Source: a virus
DNA length: 45,328 bases
Virus record (IMG/VR): IMGVR_UViG_3300030450_003920
Location: 1-45,328 of that record
Direction: 5' to 3' (one strand)
In this document: in pieces, positions 22,301-30,949 of the stretch
Numbering within the stretch: the first letter of the stretch is position 1
Layout of the letters: each line of letters starts with the position of its first letter
Program-made: the position numbers and the translations under genes
Notes under the pieces: model-generated
Databases searched by the model: none
Seen by the model: only the letters and a program-made list of their open reading frames with translations
What the model was told of the DNA's origin: nothing

Positions 22301-25300
22301 GTTGAGCTCTTGTAAACCCAAGAGTTTCAATAACATCTTTTTCAACACCTTCATGGATACGTTTATTTATTCTTTTTACAACGCTATTATCAGTCTGATA
22401 TTTTGTTTTTATTTGGTTTTTAAGACTCATATAACTTGTTGGTATCTTGCCACTTAAAACCTTTCCTCCAATAATACGAACAATATCTTTTTGAATACCT
22501 AAAACATCATTTCTATTTCGTAAACCAAAAAATTGCCTTAAATGACTTACAGTCCTTGAAACCCAAGATTTCATTTTTCCTATTGTGCCTTTAGGAAGCT
22601 CTTTTGCTGTATATTTACCAAGTGCCTCAACTAAAGCTTCTTCAGAACCAAATCTTCTTATACCATCTTTAATAATTTTTTTGCTAAATGGGTCGCCCAT
22701 AACTTTAAGCACATCAACAACGTGATGAGAAACTTCATGAGGAAGAGTATCAGTCCTTGCTTTTCCTTTTGCTATTTTAATAAGGTGTCCAGTTATCTTT
22801 CCAAGAATATATTGACCTTCAAATTTTCCTAACGTTTTTTCAATTGATACAGCAAGTTCAGGATATTTTTTCTTAACCCATCTTATTTGGCTTTGTAATT
22901 CTTCTACTGTTACAATGTCTTCACCCTTTTTAATTTCAGCCTCTAATTGATGTTTCGTTTTAGCTTTTTGGTCAACAATCCAATCACCTAATTTTTTATC
23001 ATATTTATATCCCTTTTCTACAAGTTCTTTAGATATTTCTCCTAGTCTTTTTGATTTGGTTTTTTTAGTTTCAATTTCATTATATTCTTTAACAAGGTCT
23101 TTTACCTTTTTGCTTTTAGATTCCACTGCATATTCAACTTCACCTTTAACTGCATCACGAGCAGCAACTTTTTTTATTGTATTAATATATGAGGGTTCTA
23201 AACCTATTTCATTTAAACGTGGTCCTGTAAATACCACCTGTTCTACCATCGCATGTAAAGTTTCTCCATCAATTTCAAATTTCTTTCCAGTTTTTTTATC
23301 TATAAACTCATAGTTTTTATCTTTTGAGTATTCTTTTAATTTATTCAATCCTCTCATGATTTCTTTGGTTGTATAGCCTTCTTTTCCTTTACCATAAGAT
23401 TTTTCATTTTTGTCATATTTTTTATGATTGGGGTCAAGCTTATTTAAATGATTCATTATATCTTTATGTATTCTTGTTACTGCATCTGGAATTTGAGTTT
23501 TATCAAGCTTAATTTCATATGTTGCTTTTACGCCTCCTCCTTCTCCTTTGTGTCCTGTCATATGCTGATAAATTATTACAGTTTCAGATTTTTTTGAACC
23601 TCCATAAAATTCTACGCCAAATGCAGAAAGGCTATATCTAAACAATCTACCTTCTCCAAATTTTGCATCAGGTTTTGCACCAAATATTTTTGCTACTACA
23701 GTACTTAATTGATGTGTTGTAACAGGATATTGTTCAGTAGTTCTATATATAAAAGTCTTGAATCCATCTTTATACTTACCTTTTTTATTATCTCCTGTAA
23801 TTCTTTTAATTAAATTTTTAATAGATTTTATTATTCCTTTTGTTGTAATTTTTTCAATTGGACCTGTTTTACTTGGAGTTGTTATTGTTTGGCCAGAATA
23901 ATTAAATACATTATTTTTTGTTGACATTTGGACTCCTACACCTACGCCTTTAGATTCAATTTTTGTCCACATCTGTCCTATCTCTGAACTTATATCTTTT
24001 CTACCCTTTAATATTAAATTAAATTTAGCGCTAAAGGCATTTATATTACTAACTCTTGTCTCTATCGCAGCAAGAGTTTTCATGGCTACTACAAATTCAG
24101 ATAGAGCTGCTTTCTTAGCTGGAGATGATTTATTTGATGCCATAAATTGTGCAATATCATTATCTGTAACCTCAAGTAATGATTTTTTTCTTAAAACTAA
24201 TTGTTCAGCAAACTGTCTTATAAGTGTTAATTTAGCAGGAGCTTCACCAATAGCACCACTAGGATATTTATTATCTACCATAAATTTTCTAGCAATCCAA
24301 GCTAATATACCCTTGCTTTCATTCCATGCATTAACATGCTCATTTGTAATTTCTTTGTCTTTGAAAAGTCTATTGTCTTTGGTACCGATGTCTTCTACTT
24401 CCGTTTTAGATATTTTTTTATCATTTGCATGAATTCTATCTCTGCTTTCAATTTCCTTTGGATTTCCAACAAATTCGCCATCAACCGTTTTTCCTAGCCT
24501 ATCTTTAGATTTTTTTGCGGATTCAAGAGATGGAGTTGTATCTAATTCTTCCTTAACTCTATTTTTAGCTCCTGCTACAGTTGTTGTGCCTTCACCACCT
24601 TCAAATTTTTCAACTGTATAAGTCTCGTTATATATATCGGCAGCTTCCTGTAGTTCTTGGAATTTGTCTTTTGCACGTTCCATATTAATGATTTCACCTT
24701 TTTCATTAACAACATCTTCAAGGCCTTCTCTTAATTCTTTTATTTGACTTTTTCTGTTATTCTTAATAGCATCTTCTATAGCTGCATTAAAATCTGAACG
24801 TGCTTGCTTTTGAGCTTTTTTAAGATTTGCTTTTCCTTTAGGAAAACCACCTGTATTTTTCTTAAACTTTTTCATATCACGTAAAGGTGTAAGAACTTCT
24901 AACTCATATGTTTCTTGAAATTTTTCTAATTTTTCCAGCTCTCCTCTTCTTATATCTACAATATCTTTCTTTTCATATCCCTCTCTTTCCATCTTTCCTT
25001 TTTTTATATTACGAGACATAGCACCATTTAACTTTACAAGTTGTGAATGAATAAATCTGGCAGCAACATCATCAGTTAATTCGCTTTCTTTTTTTACACC
25101 AAATCTTTCTAGGATTTTATTAACATCCTTTCCCTCTGTTTTAGCCTTTGCTATATATCTTCTTGATTCAGCTGCTGGACTCCCTCCTGCTTCAGCCTCT
25201 GCTATAATTTCTCTAAATAATTCAAAATCTTTTTCTAAATGAAGATAATCATCCATATCAAATTTAGCATTTTTTAGCTGTCTATTAACAAATAGATTGA

Positions 25301-26540
25301 CCTCTTCCTGTGCTATTTGTTTTGCTTTTTTTAATTCAGGAGTAGCTTCAGACATCTCATTTACAGACTTCTGCATATTTTCAGCTACTTCCATATTTTC
25401 CTTGGCAGAATTATATCTAGACTTTCCTTCTTCAGCCATATATTTTCTTATTTGTTCTTTTCCTTCTGCTAATAGACTATGCTTGACTTTTAAAACCCCC
25501 ATCATACCTATATTAGTAGCCCAGCTTCTTAAAAGGTCTCTAGCTTGGTATCCATCTTCTTGTATAAGTCTGGGTATTTCAGGCGCAGTAAATACGGTGG
25601 CTTCAAAACCAACCTGACCAACCTTTCCACTTACTGCTTTAGCGATTTTTTCACTATTGGTTAATGGAGCTACTGCCGCTTTATTGAAAAGGCGAGAATT
25701 AACAACATTTAAGCTACCACCAACCATTCCTGCGATACCCCCCATAATACCACCATGCATAACCCCATGACCTATTCCATCCCAAACACTCGTTCCATCA
25801 ACAGCTGCTTGTAATCCGCCTCTTGTTCCTTCAAATACAGCTAAAGTAGCAGCTTGATTAACAGCCATATTTGCTATAGGTTTTTGAAAAGCAAATAATC
25901 TTGCAAAGTTTTGACCGCCATTTTCTGTACTTATTAACATTTCAACATAGTCTTTTGCTAAAGCTTCTCTTGCGGCTTGTTTTTGAACTCCTTTAGCAGT
26001 TATTTCTTTAACAGCTTTTTCTCCTCCAATTTTTTTTATACCTGCTTTAGTTGATAAGCTTTTTACAGCTGAATCCTTAATTCCTCTACCTAAAAGTCCG
26101 CCTATTCCTTTTCCAACCATTCCTCCAGCAGCCATAGACAATATATCAAGAGGCATCATAAAGGAAAGTACAGCACTAAAAACATCTCCTACAATTCCAG
26201 ATTCATAATCGTCTAAATTAAATCTTTCCTCACCATTATATAATTGATAAGCTAAACCTGTAATTGAATTATTATATGCAGCTTTTGCCCATTCTCCAGA
26301 TTGTTCATTTATACCTAAATCCGTCCAATCAAATAGACTGTTTAGGAAATCAGGATTTTCCATTCTTTCTGTTTGTTTTAATTCTTTTTCTCTTTTGATT
26401 TTAGCATCATCAACGGATTGCCATGAAGGCATAGAAGGGTCTTTATCTTGCAATTCTTTGTATAGCCTATAATCACTATATCCAAAGTATTCAGGTCTAT
26501 CTTGCCTAACTTTATTTAAATAATCGTTTATTGTTGCCAT
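19383..26540 (-). CDS. Giant internal virion/ejection (polyvalent-type) protein, 2385 aa
   Basis: The largest gene. Visible plan: Gly/Ala-rich hydrophobic segments within 100-300 (GGMVGKGIGGLLGRG), a coiled-coil region about 375-620, SAM-like helices about 735-815, recombinase-like motifs (R968, H997, Y1008, then R1108 in TGPRLNEI), a zincin site LPHEVSHH at 1266-1273 with E1305 as probable third ligand, and a C-terminal helical region with hydrophobic and Gly-rich parts (ATIGHGLGGALLFTIYDK). This size and multi-domain makeup, at the end of the virion genes, fit proteins packaged in the capsid and ejected with the DNA. No ribosome site precedes the ATG. Its 3' end meets the early operon. Confidence 0.75.
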   Translation of the reverse strand: MATINDYLNKVRQDRPEYFGYSDYRLYKELQDKDPSMPSWQSVDDAKIKREKELKQTERMENPDFLNSLFDWTDLGINEQSGEWAKAAYNNSITGLAYQLYNGEERFNLDDYESGIVGDVFSAVLSFMMPLDILSMAAGGMVGKGIGGLLGRGIKDSAVKSLSTKAGIKKIGGEKAVKEITAKGVQKQAAREALAKDYVEMLISTENGGQNFARLFAFQKPIANMAVNQAATLAVFEGTRGGLQAAVDGTSVWDGIGHGVMHGGIMGGIAGMVGGSLNVVNSRLFNKAAVAPLTNSEKIAKAVSGKVGQVGFEATVFTAPEIPRLIQEDGYQARDLLRSWATNIGMMGVLKVKHSLLAEGKEQIRKYMAEEGKSRYNSAKENMEVAENMQKSVNEMSEATPELKKAKQIAQEEVNLFVNRQLKNAKFDMDDYLHLEKDFELFREIIAEAEAGGSPAAESRRYIAKAKTEGKDVNKILERFGVKKESELTDDVAARFIHSQLVKLNGAMSRNIKKGKMEREGYEKKDIVDIRRGELEKLEKFQETYELEVLTPLRDMKKFKKNTGGFPKGKANLKKAQKQARSDFNAAIEDAIKNNRKSQIKELREGLEDVVNEKGEIINMERAKDKFQELQEAADIYNETYTVEKFEGGEGTTTVAGAKNRVKEELDTTPSLESAKKSKDRLGKTVDGEFVGNPKEIESRDRIHANDKKISKTEVEDIGTKDNRLFKDKEITNEHVNAWNESKGILAWIARKFMVDNKYPSGAIGEAPAKLTLIRQFAEQLVLRKKSLLEVTDNDIAQFMASNKSSPAKKAALSEFVVAMKTLAAIETRVSNINAFSAKFNLILKGRKDISSEIGQMWTKIESKGVGVGVQMSTKNNVFNYSGQTITTPSKTGPIEKITTKGIIKSIKNLIKRITGDNKKGKYKDGFKTFIYRTTEQYPVTTHQLSTVVAKIFGAKPDAKFGEGRLFRYSLSAFGVEFYGGSKKSETVIIYQHMTGHKGEGGGVKATYEIKLDKTQIPDAVTRIHKDIMNHLNKLDPNHKKYDKNEKSYGKGKEGYTTKEIMRGLNKLKEYSKDKNYEFIDKKTGKKFEIDGETLHAMVEQVVFTGPRLNEIGLEPSYINTIKKVAARDAVKGEVEYAVESKSKKVKDLVKEYNEIETKKTKSKRLGEISKELVEKGYKYDKKLGDWIVDQKAKTKHQLEAEIKKGEDIVTVEELQSQIRWVKKKYPELAVSIEKTLGKFEGQYILGKITGHLIKIAKGKARTDTLPHEVSHHVVDVLKVMGDPFSKKIIKDGIRRFGSEEALVEALGKYTAKELPKGTIGKMKSWVSRTVSHLRQFFGLRNRNDVLGIQKDIVRIIGGKVLSGKIPTSYMSLKNQIKTKYQTDNSVVKRINKRIHEGVEKDVIETLGFTRAQLEELRMDIIGKKTWTINRDKATKDKPLITADELMVYEQRLNAIYESRVEGKSTKESLNKAKTLEVEIQYDISERRRDKFFEDVYGVTFENATPSMIRAFKSYSTKGAEVTPSNNLLNDHMMSINQGKTDGGTSLWFRPLMRAADYIKTLGPAGRAIARRLELHDYTRSVKYKGDGEAMIERVRDIVDRNTGRKYIHFLDKNIAKSAIKQLKELVKETDNYFYKQELKEMEQAYKDFHGTGGRYKEAKELWSEYANFVWNGLGVEISRNVRSSREYTEIMKTVNKKFVQEYFVRRPRLEVIEGINKEHPAIEKIVNEKLNSMSQKEIKQNGGREKTRELIAEEAMSMIYHGPLVARPVFLKERGTMLPEYIDVMVGGKKKRVKSYETGLEETMGSYVNGMSKFLATVRHFPELTPFKSQLKAKTSGDLTRIMNETSGDAAYVATTIKRQIGVDFSTSSNINNPAFNLLGKFTNYSAVAGLSSPLSGLKNVVMQVPRSIAVFGLRNTMRGMSKAMKAMRDPNEFIKAVERGETGYGQKELLFGTDKKIRWWFKNINLMEKTENFNRIMTAEAGRMHFAELTSAYRGNTSIFFKDAKAREIERMFEDIYKLSKKEIELLKNEKDLHNSEAYEKILDYAGFSAHKASAGATGVSDLPLWMSHKYTKPLTLFQRMAGSVTIDTYKNIVKPMKNGNFAPMIKATIGHGLGGALLFTIYDKLLGQQMPTEESPSLDKAVAYIWRGEMLGVFGEAISPYDSRDSLTPYFQPVILRNMNNARKEFLNALKYDKPVDEAILDWTRKTVVIGAQAEKLWDNINQPYVVQTRRIATLENQWRKKMNYQQTSGTINMKRTAMYWTLKKAIMYGKTEDEIALAYYKAYDALCNEYEIGNIVSRKEREKKAKKALDTVIRKMNPLDISSETKGRILSKKQEFLNYLSEENKALALKLESEYNYKVRLFNKIIKSKKYRDKYSIYPYD

Positions 26541-26552
26541 TTATTCTATGTT

Positions 26553-29006
26553 TTACTTTTGGTTTTTTGATAATATGGTTTTTGCGTCTTTTTGAATTTT
26601 TTTAATTAATTCTCCAGGAACAGTGTTCAATATAATCTTATGAAAACCTTCATAATGTTTGTTGTACTCTGATGTTAAATTATCTATTTCAATATTTGCA
26701 GCTAATAAAGCATGTAAAGCGCTAGCCCTGCTAGAATCTAACCCTGATAATCCTCCTCCTTTTAAATCTCCCCGCCTTTTGCTATGTAAAAGTTTCCTTA
26801 CTCTACTAGCTGGATTATTTTTTGATGTAAAAATATTAGGTTTAAAGAGATTATTAATATCAAGAACTGTAAATCCCCATTTTTCACCTAATTCCATAAC
26901 CGTTTTCATATATTTAGAATTTTTAATATCGCCACTACCATAGCCAGAATCTTTCATATTGATTAATATTTCCCAATTTTCATCAACTTTACTTAAATCA
27001 TTTAAAAGTAATTGATTTGCTTCAGCTATAGTTGAATAATCAACTTCTTTTCTTAGCTGATTGATTGAAATATTTCGACCCCCAAAATGTACTATTTTAT
27101 TAAGTTTTCTCGCATCATCACCATTTGTTATTATAGGCTTCATCATAACGCCACTTCCTTTAAGACCAGAAGCGCCATTATAAGAATAATTGTTAATCAT
27201 TCTTTGAATCCCAACCATACTGTCTGAATGATGCCATAACATTTTGTGAGACCAATTGGGAGCTAAACTAATATATGTATCTGCATACCAATCTTGGTAT
27301 ATAGTTTCTAAATCTAAATGGTCCATTGGAGATATTTCTTTAGATTTTATTTTACTCCTTTTAAGACTATTTTTTATTGTTTTCATATGAGTATCAGTTA
27401 TCTTAGTATTTCTATCAATACCTCTAGCTTTTTTAAATGGTGTTAAATCATAACCAAATGTTGATTCGCCTATTTCTATATCTATATATTCAGGAGCATT
27501 AGCTTTTACTTCTTTATTCCATTTTTGATTTATTATCTGCCACATTTCAGAAATATTATCCGTACCAAAACTTTGTGCTAATGCTTGTTCTTGTTCAGTT
27601 GATAATAATTTACTTATCATAGATATAGAGTCCATTCGTGTATCTAGATTTATTCCTTCATTAAAGTTTTTTTGAGAGAAATACTGTTCAGCCTTATCTT
27701 CTCCATGAACGCTTTTAAATATTTCATATGCTCTCATTCTTATATCTTCCCAGCTAAATTCATCTGGCAGCTCTTTTTCTTTCTCTGGGTCTTTTTCTGG
27801 AATTGGGTCTGGTTCAAAAATTTCGGCCTCTGGGTCTACTTTTTCATCCAATATGTTAAAATCAGTTCTTGATACATAAGGACCTTTTATCATATTCATA
27901 AGCTTATCATTGCCTGTTTTTGCATTAAGATATGAAGCGAATTGTTCTCCACCCAATGTTTGTTGCTGTATTTCATCTGCCCTTTTCATTTGTTGTATAT
28001 AGTCATAAGCTTGTTCATCAAATTTATTAAGTTGTTGGTTTAATTCGCTATTCTCATCTTTTAAATCTGAATAATAAAAAGGCGAATCTGCTCCATCTGC
28101 ACTCCAAAATATATCATTTGCTTTTGCATTTCGGTCCTCAACTGAAGAATTGAAATATTTATCTCTTTCTTCTATTAAGTTATACATATTATCAGCTAGC
28201 TGAAATTTCTCATCAATGAATCTTTTTTGTTCAGCTATTACAGCTTGATTTGCTTTTGTTTCATTATTTACATATTGTTCCAGATATGTTATATCGCCAG
28301 TTGCAATTGCATTTTCAAAAGCTTGTTTTTCTTTGTGGTCATAATGATAATATTCTTCAGCTTGTATCATTCCTGCGGAAAACATTTTATCTATATCATC
28401 AAATCGATTAAAGTCAGCTCTAAAAAGGATGGACTCTGCTCTATCAGCATGAACACTTGTAAATTTCCGTTTTTCATTTACAAAATTTTTTATATGCTGT
28501 TGCCATTCTGCTTTTAGGCTCTCTCTTGCTTGTTGTCTTGCTTCTTTTAACATAAAGGCATCGCCACCATAATCTATTTGTTTCTTTACACCGTTTTCTT
28601 CTACAACAAAAACATTTTGAAGACCAATATCATTTATTTTTTCCAATAAATCACTAAATCCAAGTGCAATATCTCCTAAGTTTTTAAAATCTTTATCATA
28701 ATTTGTATTGGATACCTTTCTATCTTCATATCTTGATTGTAATCTTTTAAATCTTTGTTCAGTATCGCTATCAAATTCAACTTGATTGTCTTGTATATAA
28801 TTAGTGAGGTCGTTAAGATTCTTCTCCATATTGGAATCTGTCCCATAATCCCATGAAGTTGCTAAGGCATTTTCATACTCTTTATACCACCAATTAAAAT
28901 TTTGGAGTTCTTTTTGTTCGGTGTAACTAGGAGTATCATCACCTAATCCACTAATCATGTTCTGCCAATTTGATTCTATATTTTCTAAGGTTCTTCTTGC
29001 TGCCAT
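26553..29006 (-). CDS. Probable internal virion protein, 817 aa
   Basis: Mostly helical and charged with many Gln/Asn/Tyr, a Pro/Glu/Asp-rich linker near residues 393-415 (EIFEPDPIPEKDPEKEKELP) and a more compact C-terminal domain. No catalytic motif could be assigned. AAAAAGGAAGAATTAA precedes the ATG. It sits between the 2385-aa protein and two small structural-type genes, the usual place for ejection proteins in short-tailed phages. Function is inferred from context only. Confidence 0.6.
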   Translation of the reverse strand: MAARRTLENIESNWQNMISGLGDDTPSYTEQKELQNFNWWYKEYENALATSWDYGTDSNMEKNLNDLTNYIQDNQVEFDSDTEQRFKRLQSRYEDRKVSNTNYDKDFKNLGDIALGFSDLLEKINDIGLQNVFVVEENGVKKQIDYGGDAFMLKEARQQARESLKAEWQQHIKNFVNEKRKFTSVHADRAESILFRADFNRFDDIDKMFSAGMIQAEEYYHYDHKEKQAFENAIATGDITYLEQYVNNETKANQAVIAEQKRFIDEKFQLADNMYNLIEERDKYFNSSVEDRNAKANDIFWSADGADSPFYYSDLKDENSELNQQLNKFDEQAYDYIQQMKRADEIQQQTLGGEQFASYLNAKTGNDKLMNMIKGPYVSRTDFNILDEKVDPEAEIFEPDPIPEKDPEKEKELPDEFSWEDIRMRAYEIFKSVHGEDKAEQYFSQKNFNEGINLDTRMDSISMISKLLSTEQEQALAQSFGTDNISEMWQIINQKWNKEVKANAPEYIDIEIGESTFGYDLTPFKKARGIDRNTKITDTHMKTIKNSLKRSKIKSKEISPMDHLDLETIYQDWYADTYISLAPNWSHKMLWHHSDSMVGIQRMINNYSYNGASGLKGSGVMMKPIITNGDDARKLNKIVHFGGRNISINQLRKEVDYSTIAEANQLLLNDLSKVDENWEILINMKDSGYGSGDIKNSKYMKTVMELGEKWGFTVLDINNLFKPNIFTSKNNPASRVRKLLHSKRRGDLKGGGLSGLDSSRASALHALLAANIEIDNLTSEYNKHYEGFHKIILNTVPGELIKKIQKDAKTILSKNQK

Positions 29007-29020
29007 TTAATTCTTCCTTT

Positions 29021-29521
29021 TTATGTTAGTTCTAAAGCGGTATCTCTCCATTGTTGAACAATATCGCTAACACCAGAAATAGCTTCTTGTCTTTTTTGTC
29101 CAATTCCAGCTATAATATCTGATGCATTTGAACCATATACATCTCTTGCTCCCTCAACATATGAATCAAATTGACCGCTACCAGAAAAACCTCCTCCAGC
29201 TTGGACTCCTTTAGCTCCTGTAACTGATGAAATTAAATCACCTAAAATAGGTGTTGTTTGTGATTGCATAAATGGACTAAATGTTTTTCCTAACATAGGA
29301 GATAACTGTTGTTTTGAAAAACCTTGAAATAAATGAGCTGGTAATACTTCCCCAGCAGCGCCAGGAGTTAATCCAAAATATTGTTGCATAGATGAAGCTA
29401 TATTTTCAGGTGTTATATTAGCAATATCAAAAATACTTCCTAAATTTGTACTTCCAGTTTGACCTGTACCGCCATATCCTCCTAAGCCTAAATCTGATAA
29501 TAATTGTAAAAGTTCTCTCAT
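29021..29521 (-). CDS. Gly/Ser-rich structural protein, 166 aa
   Basis: Low-complexity, Gly/Ser/Thr/Gln-rich (GLGGYGGTGQTGSTNLGSIF) with a hydrophobic middle and a helical end (RQEAISGVSDIVQQWRDTAL). AAAGGAG precedes the ATG at 29521. The composition suggests a small internal or ejection protein; P22-like phages have comparably small ejection partners. Not recognised at family level. Confidence 0.6.
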   Translation of the reverse strand: MRELLQLLSDLGLGGYGGTGQTGSTNLGSIFDIANITPENIASSMQQYFGLTPGAAGEVLPAHLFQGFSKQQLSPMLGKTFSPFMQSQTTPILGDLISSVTGAKGVQAGGGFSGSGQFDSYVEGARDVYGSNASDIIAGIGQKRQEAISGVSDIVQQWRDTALELT

Positions 29522-29531
29522 AAATTCTCCT

Positions 29532-30203
29532 TTAGCTTAAATATTTTAATAATCTTGCTAGTTTTTTTGCATTATTTTTTTTATCACTCTTCGCCCAATC
29601 CATCTCTTGATAATCCTCAAGTAATTCATAATGCTTGACTCCTTCTGTTATACCTGCTTTTAAGTAGGTTTCTAGGTCTGTTAAATCTTGATATTGTTTT
29701 TTCTCACCTTCTAATAAAATATCTTTTCTAGTTTGCCAATCTGTCAAATCATCTTTAACAAATGATTGTCTAAATTTTTCTGGCATTCTTTCTTGTACCA
29801 TTTTTTGAATTTCTTTAATTTTTTGTTCTCCATGTCTTCCATATCTCTCTGTTTCTATAGATTCTTTTATGCCTGAATATAATGAAGACCATATAGGATT
29901 TATGCCTCCCCAAAGACCCATAGCTTTACCTCCATACTCATCTGCTGCATCACTAAGCCAATTTGCTCCAATACCTATTTCATCAAAAAGCTTGCCAAAT
30001 ACTCCTTGATGCTTGCCAGCTTCTGCTAATCCTTTTTCTACATCTCTTTCTATTATACTTTTTTCTGTGACATAATCAGAATATATATCTTTTTTCTGTT
30101 TTCCTAATTCATACTGATGTTCTTGTCCCATTTTCCTAAGAGATTCTAATGCATTCTTAATAGTTGATTGTGTTGATGCTATTGCATAGGGGTTTATTGC
30201 CAT
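29532..30203 (-). CDS. Helical virion-associated protein, 223 aa
   Basis: Long amphipathic helices flank a Gly/Trp-rich middle (FGKLFDEIGIGANWLSDAAD, then MGLWGGINPIWSSLYSG). The helical ends may allow oligomerisation or membrane insertion, as in ejection proteins. AAAAGGATTAAAAC precedes the ATG at 30203. A promoter-like sequence lies upstream, so this gene may begin a separately controlled ejection-protein unit. Confidence 0.6.
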   Translation of the reverse strand: MAINPYAIASTQSTIKNALESLRKMGQEHQYELGKQKKDIYSDYVTEKSIIERDVEKGLAEAGKHQGVFGKLFDEIGIGANWLSDAADEYGGKAMGLWGGINPIWSSLYSGIKESIETERYGRHGEQKIKEIQKMVQERMPEKFRQSFVKDDLTDWQTRKDILLEGEKKQYQDLTDLETYLKAGITEGVKHYELLEDYQEMDWAKSDKKNNAKKLARLLKYLS

Positions 30204-30255
30204 GTTTTAATCCTTTTCAAGTGTTATACGTCTATTAAATATATTAAATTTTATC

Positions 30256-30284
30256 ATTATATACAAATTCCTATACCTAGTTAA
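30256..30284 (-). promoter_or_regulatory. Candidate internal leftward promoter
   Basis: On the minus strand TTAACT (30279-30284) is followed by a 17-base spacer and a perfect TATAAT (30256-30261). It sits in the only notable gap (77 bases) of the late block, and its -35 overlaps the stop codon of the upstream fibre gene. It would drive the ejection-protein genes separately. Confidence 0.5.
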
Positions 30285-30949
30285 AAATTAGTTCCAAAGA
30301 ATATAGAATTATCAGATACTGTTGGTGCTAATGTATAGTCAATATATGGGTCACGACTTGTTCCTGTATAATTTATATAATATAATCCATTTCTATTACT
30401 TCCTGTTGGAGTAATATCTTTTAAATCATGGTCATAATTCATCAAACATATATAAACGGTATCATCATCTCTCATATTTTCCAATGCTGTAGAGGTTAAA
30501 GTTATATCATTATATCCACTTGTACTCCAAGTTGCAATTTCATCTGAATATTTAGTAACATTGCTTTCATTATCTCCACCGCCACTACCATCTGAAGTTG
30601 AACTCCATCCTACTATTGCATCAAAATCTGTTGTTGCTAATGAAGATACATCACTTGTAGCTTTTACAGTAATAATATCGCCACCTCCATTAACATAGCC
30701 ATAAACCTTTAATGTCGCACTTTCCACATTGCCTGAAATGCCAGAGGTATCAAAATACATAAATGTTCTTGTGACGGTATAAGTAGAACCTCCTCCTCTA
30801 CCTGCGGCTACATCGGCTCTAACAGCATAAGCGTTTCTAGTTAATGTACTATTAGCAGACGTTCCTGTTCCTGCGCCTCTGATTAGAGCAAAATTTGAGC
30901 CCGTTGCATAAACATACCCATCATTTGTATGTGCATATATCGCAGCCAT
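30281..30949 (-). CDS. DNRLRE-type beta-sandwich fibre/adhesin protein, 222 aa
   Basis: Ser/Thr/Gly-rich with strand-forming segments: TVTRTFMYFDTSGISGNVES, ATLKVYGYV, DIITVKATSD, a Gly/Ser loop, then DPYIDYTL near the end. This matches DNRLRE-like carbohydrate-binding beta-sandwich domains used in surface and tail-fibre proteins. It is probably a receptor-binding or tail-tip component. The ATG overlaps the methyltransferase stop by one base (TAATGG). Confidence 0.7.
   Translation of the reverse strand: MAAIYAHTNDGYVYATGSNFALIRGAGTGTSANSTLTRNAYAVRADVAAGRGGGSTYTVTRTFMYFDTSGISGNVESATLKVYGYVNGGGDIITVKATSDVSSLATTDFDAIVGWSSTSDGSGGGDNESNVTKYSDEIATWSTSGYNDITLTSTALENMRDDDTVYICLMNYDHDLKDITPTGSNRNGLYYINYTGTSRDPYIDYTLAPTVSDNSIFFGTNF

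Noticed and set aside
19383-26540. Treating the giant gene as a tape-measure protein
   Set aside because: It lacks long repetitive helical tape-measure sequence, has HExxH and recombinase-like motifs, and no tail-tube, assembly-chaperone or baseplate genes surround it.
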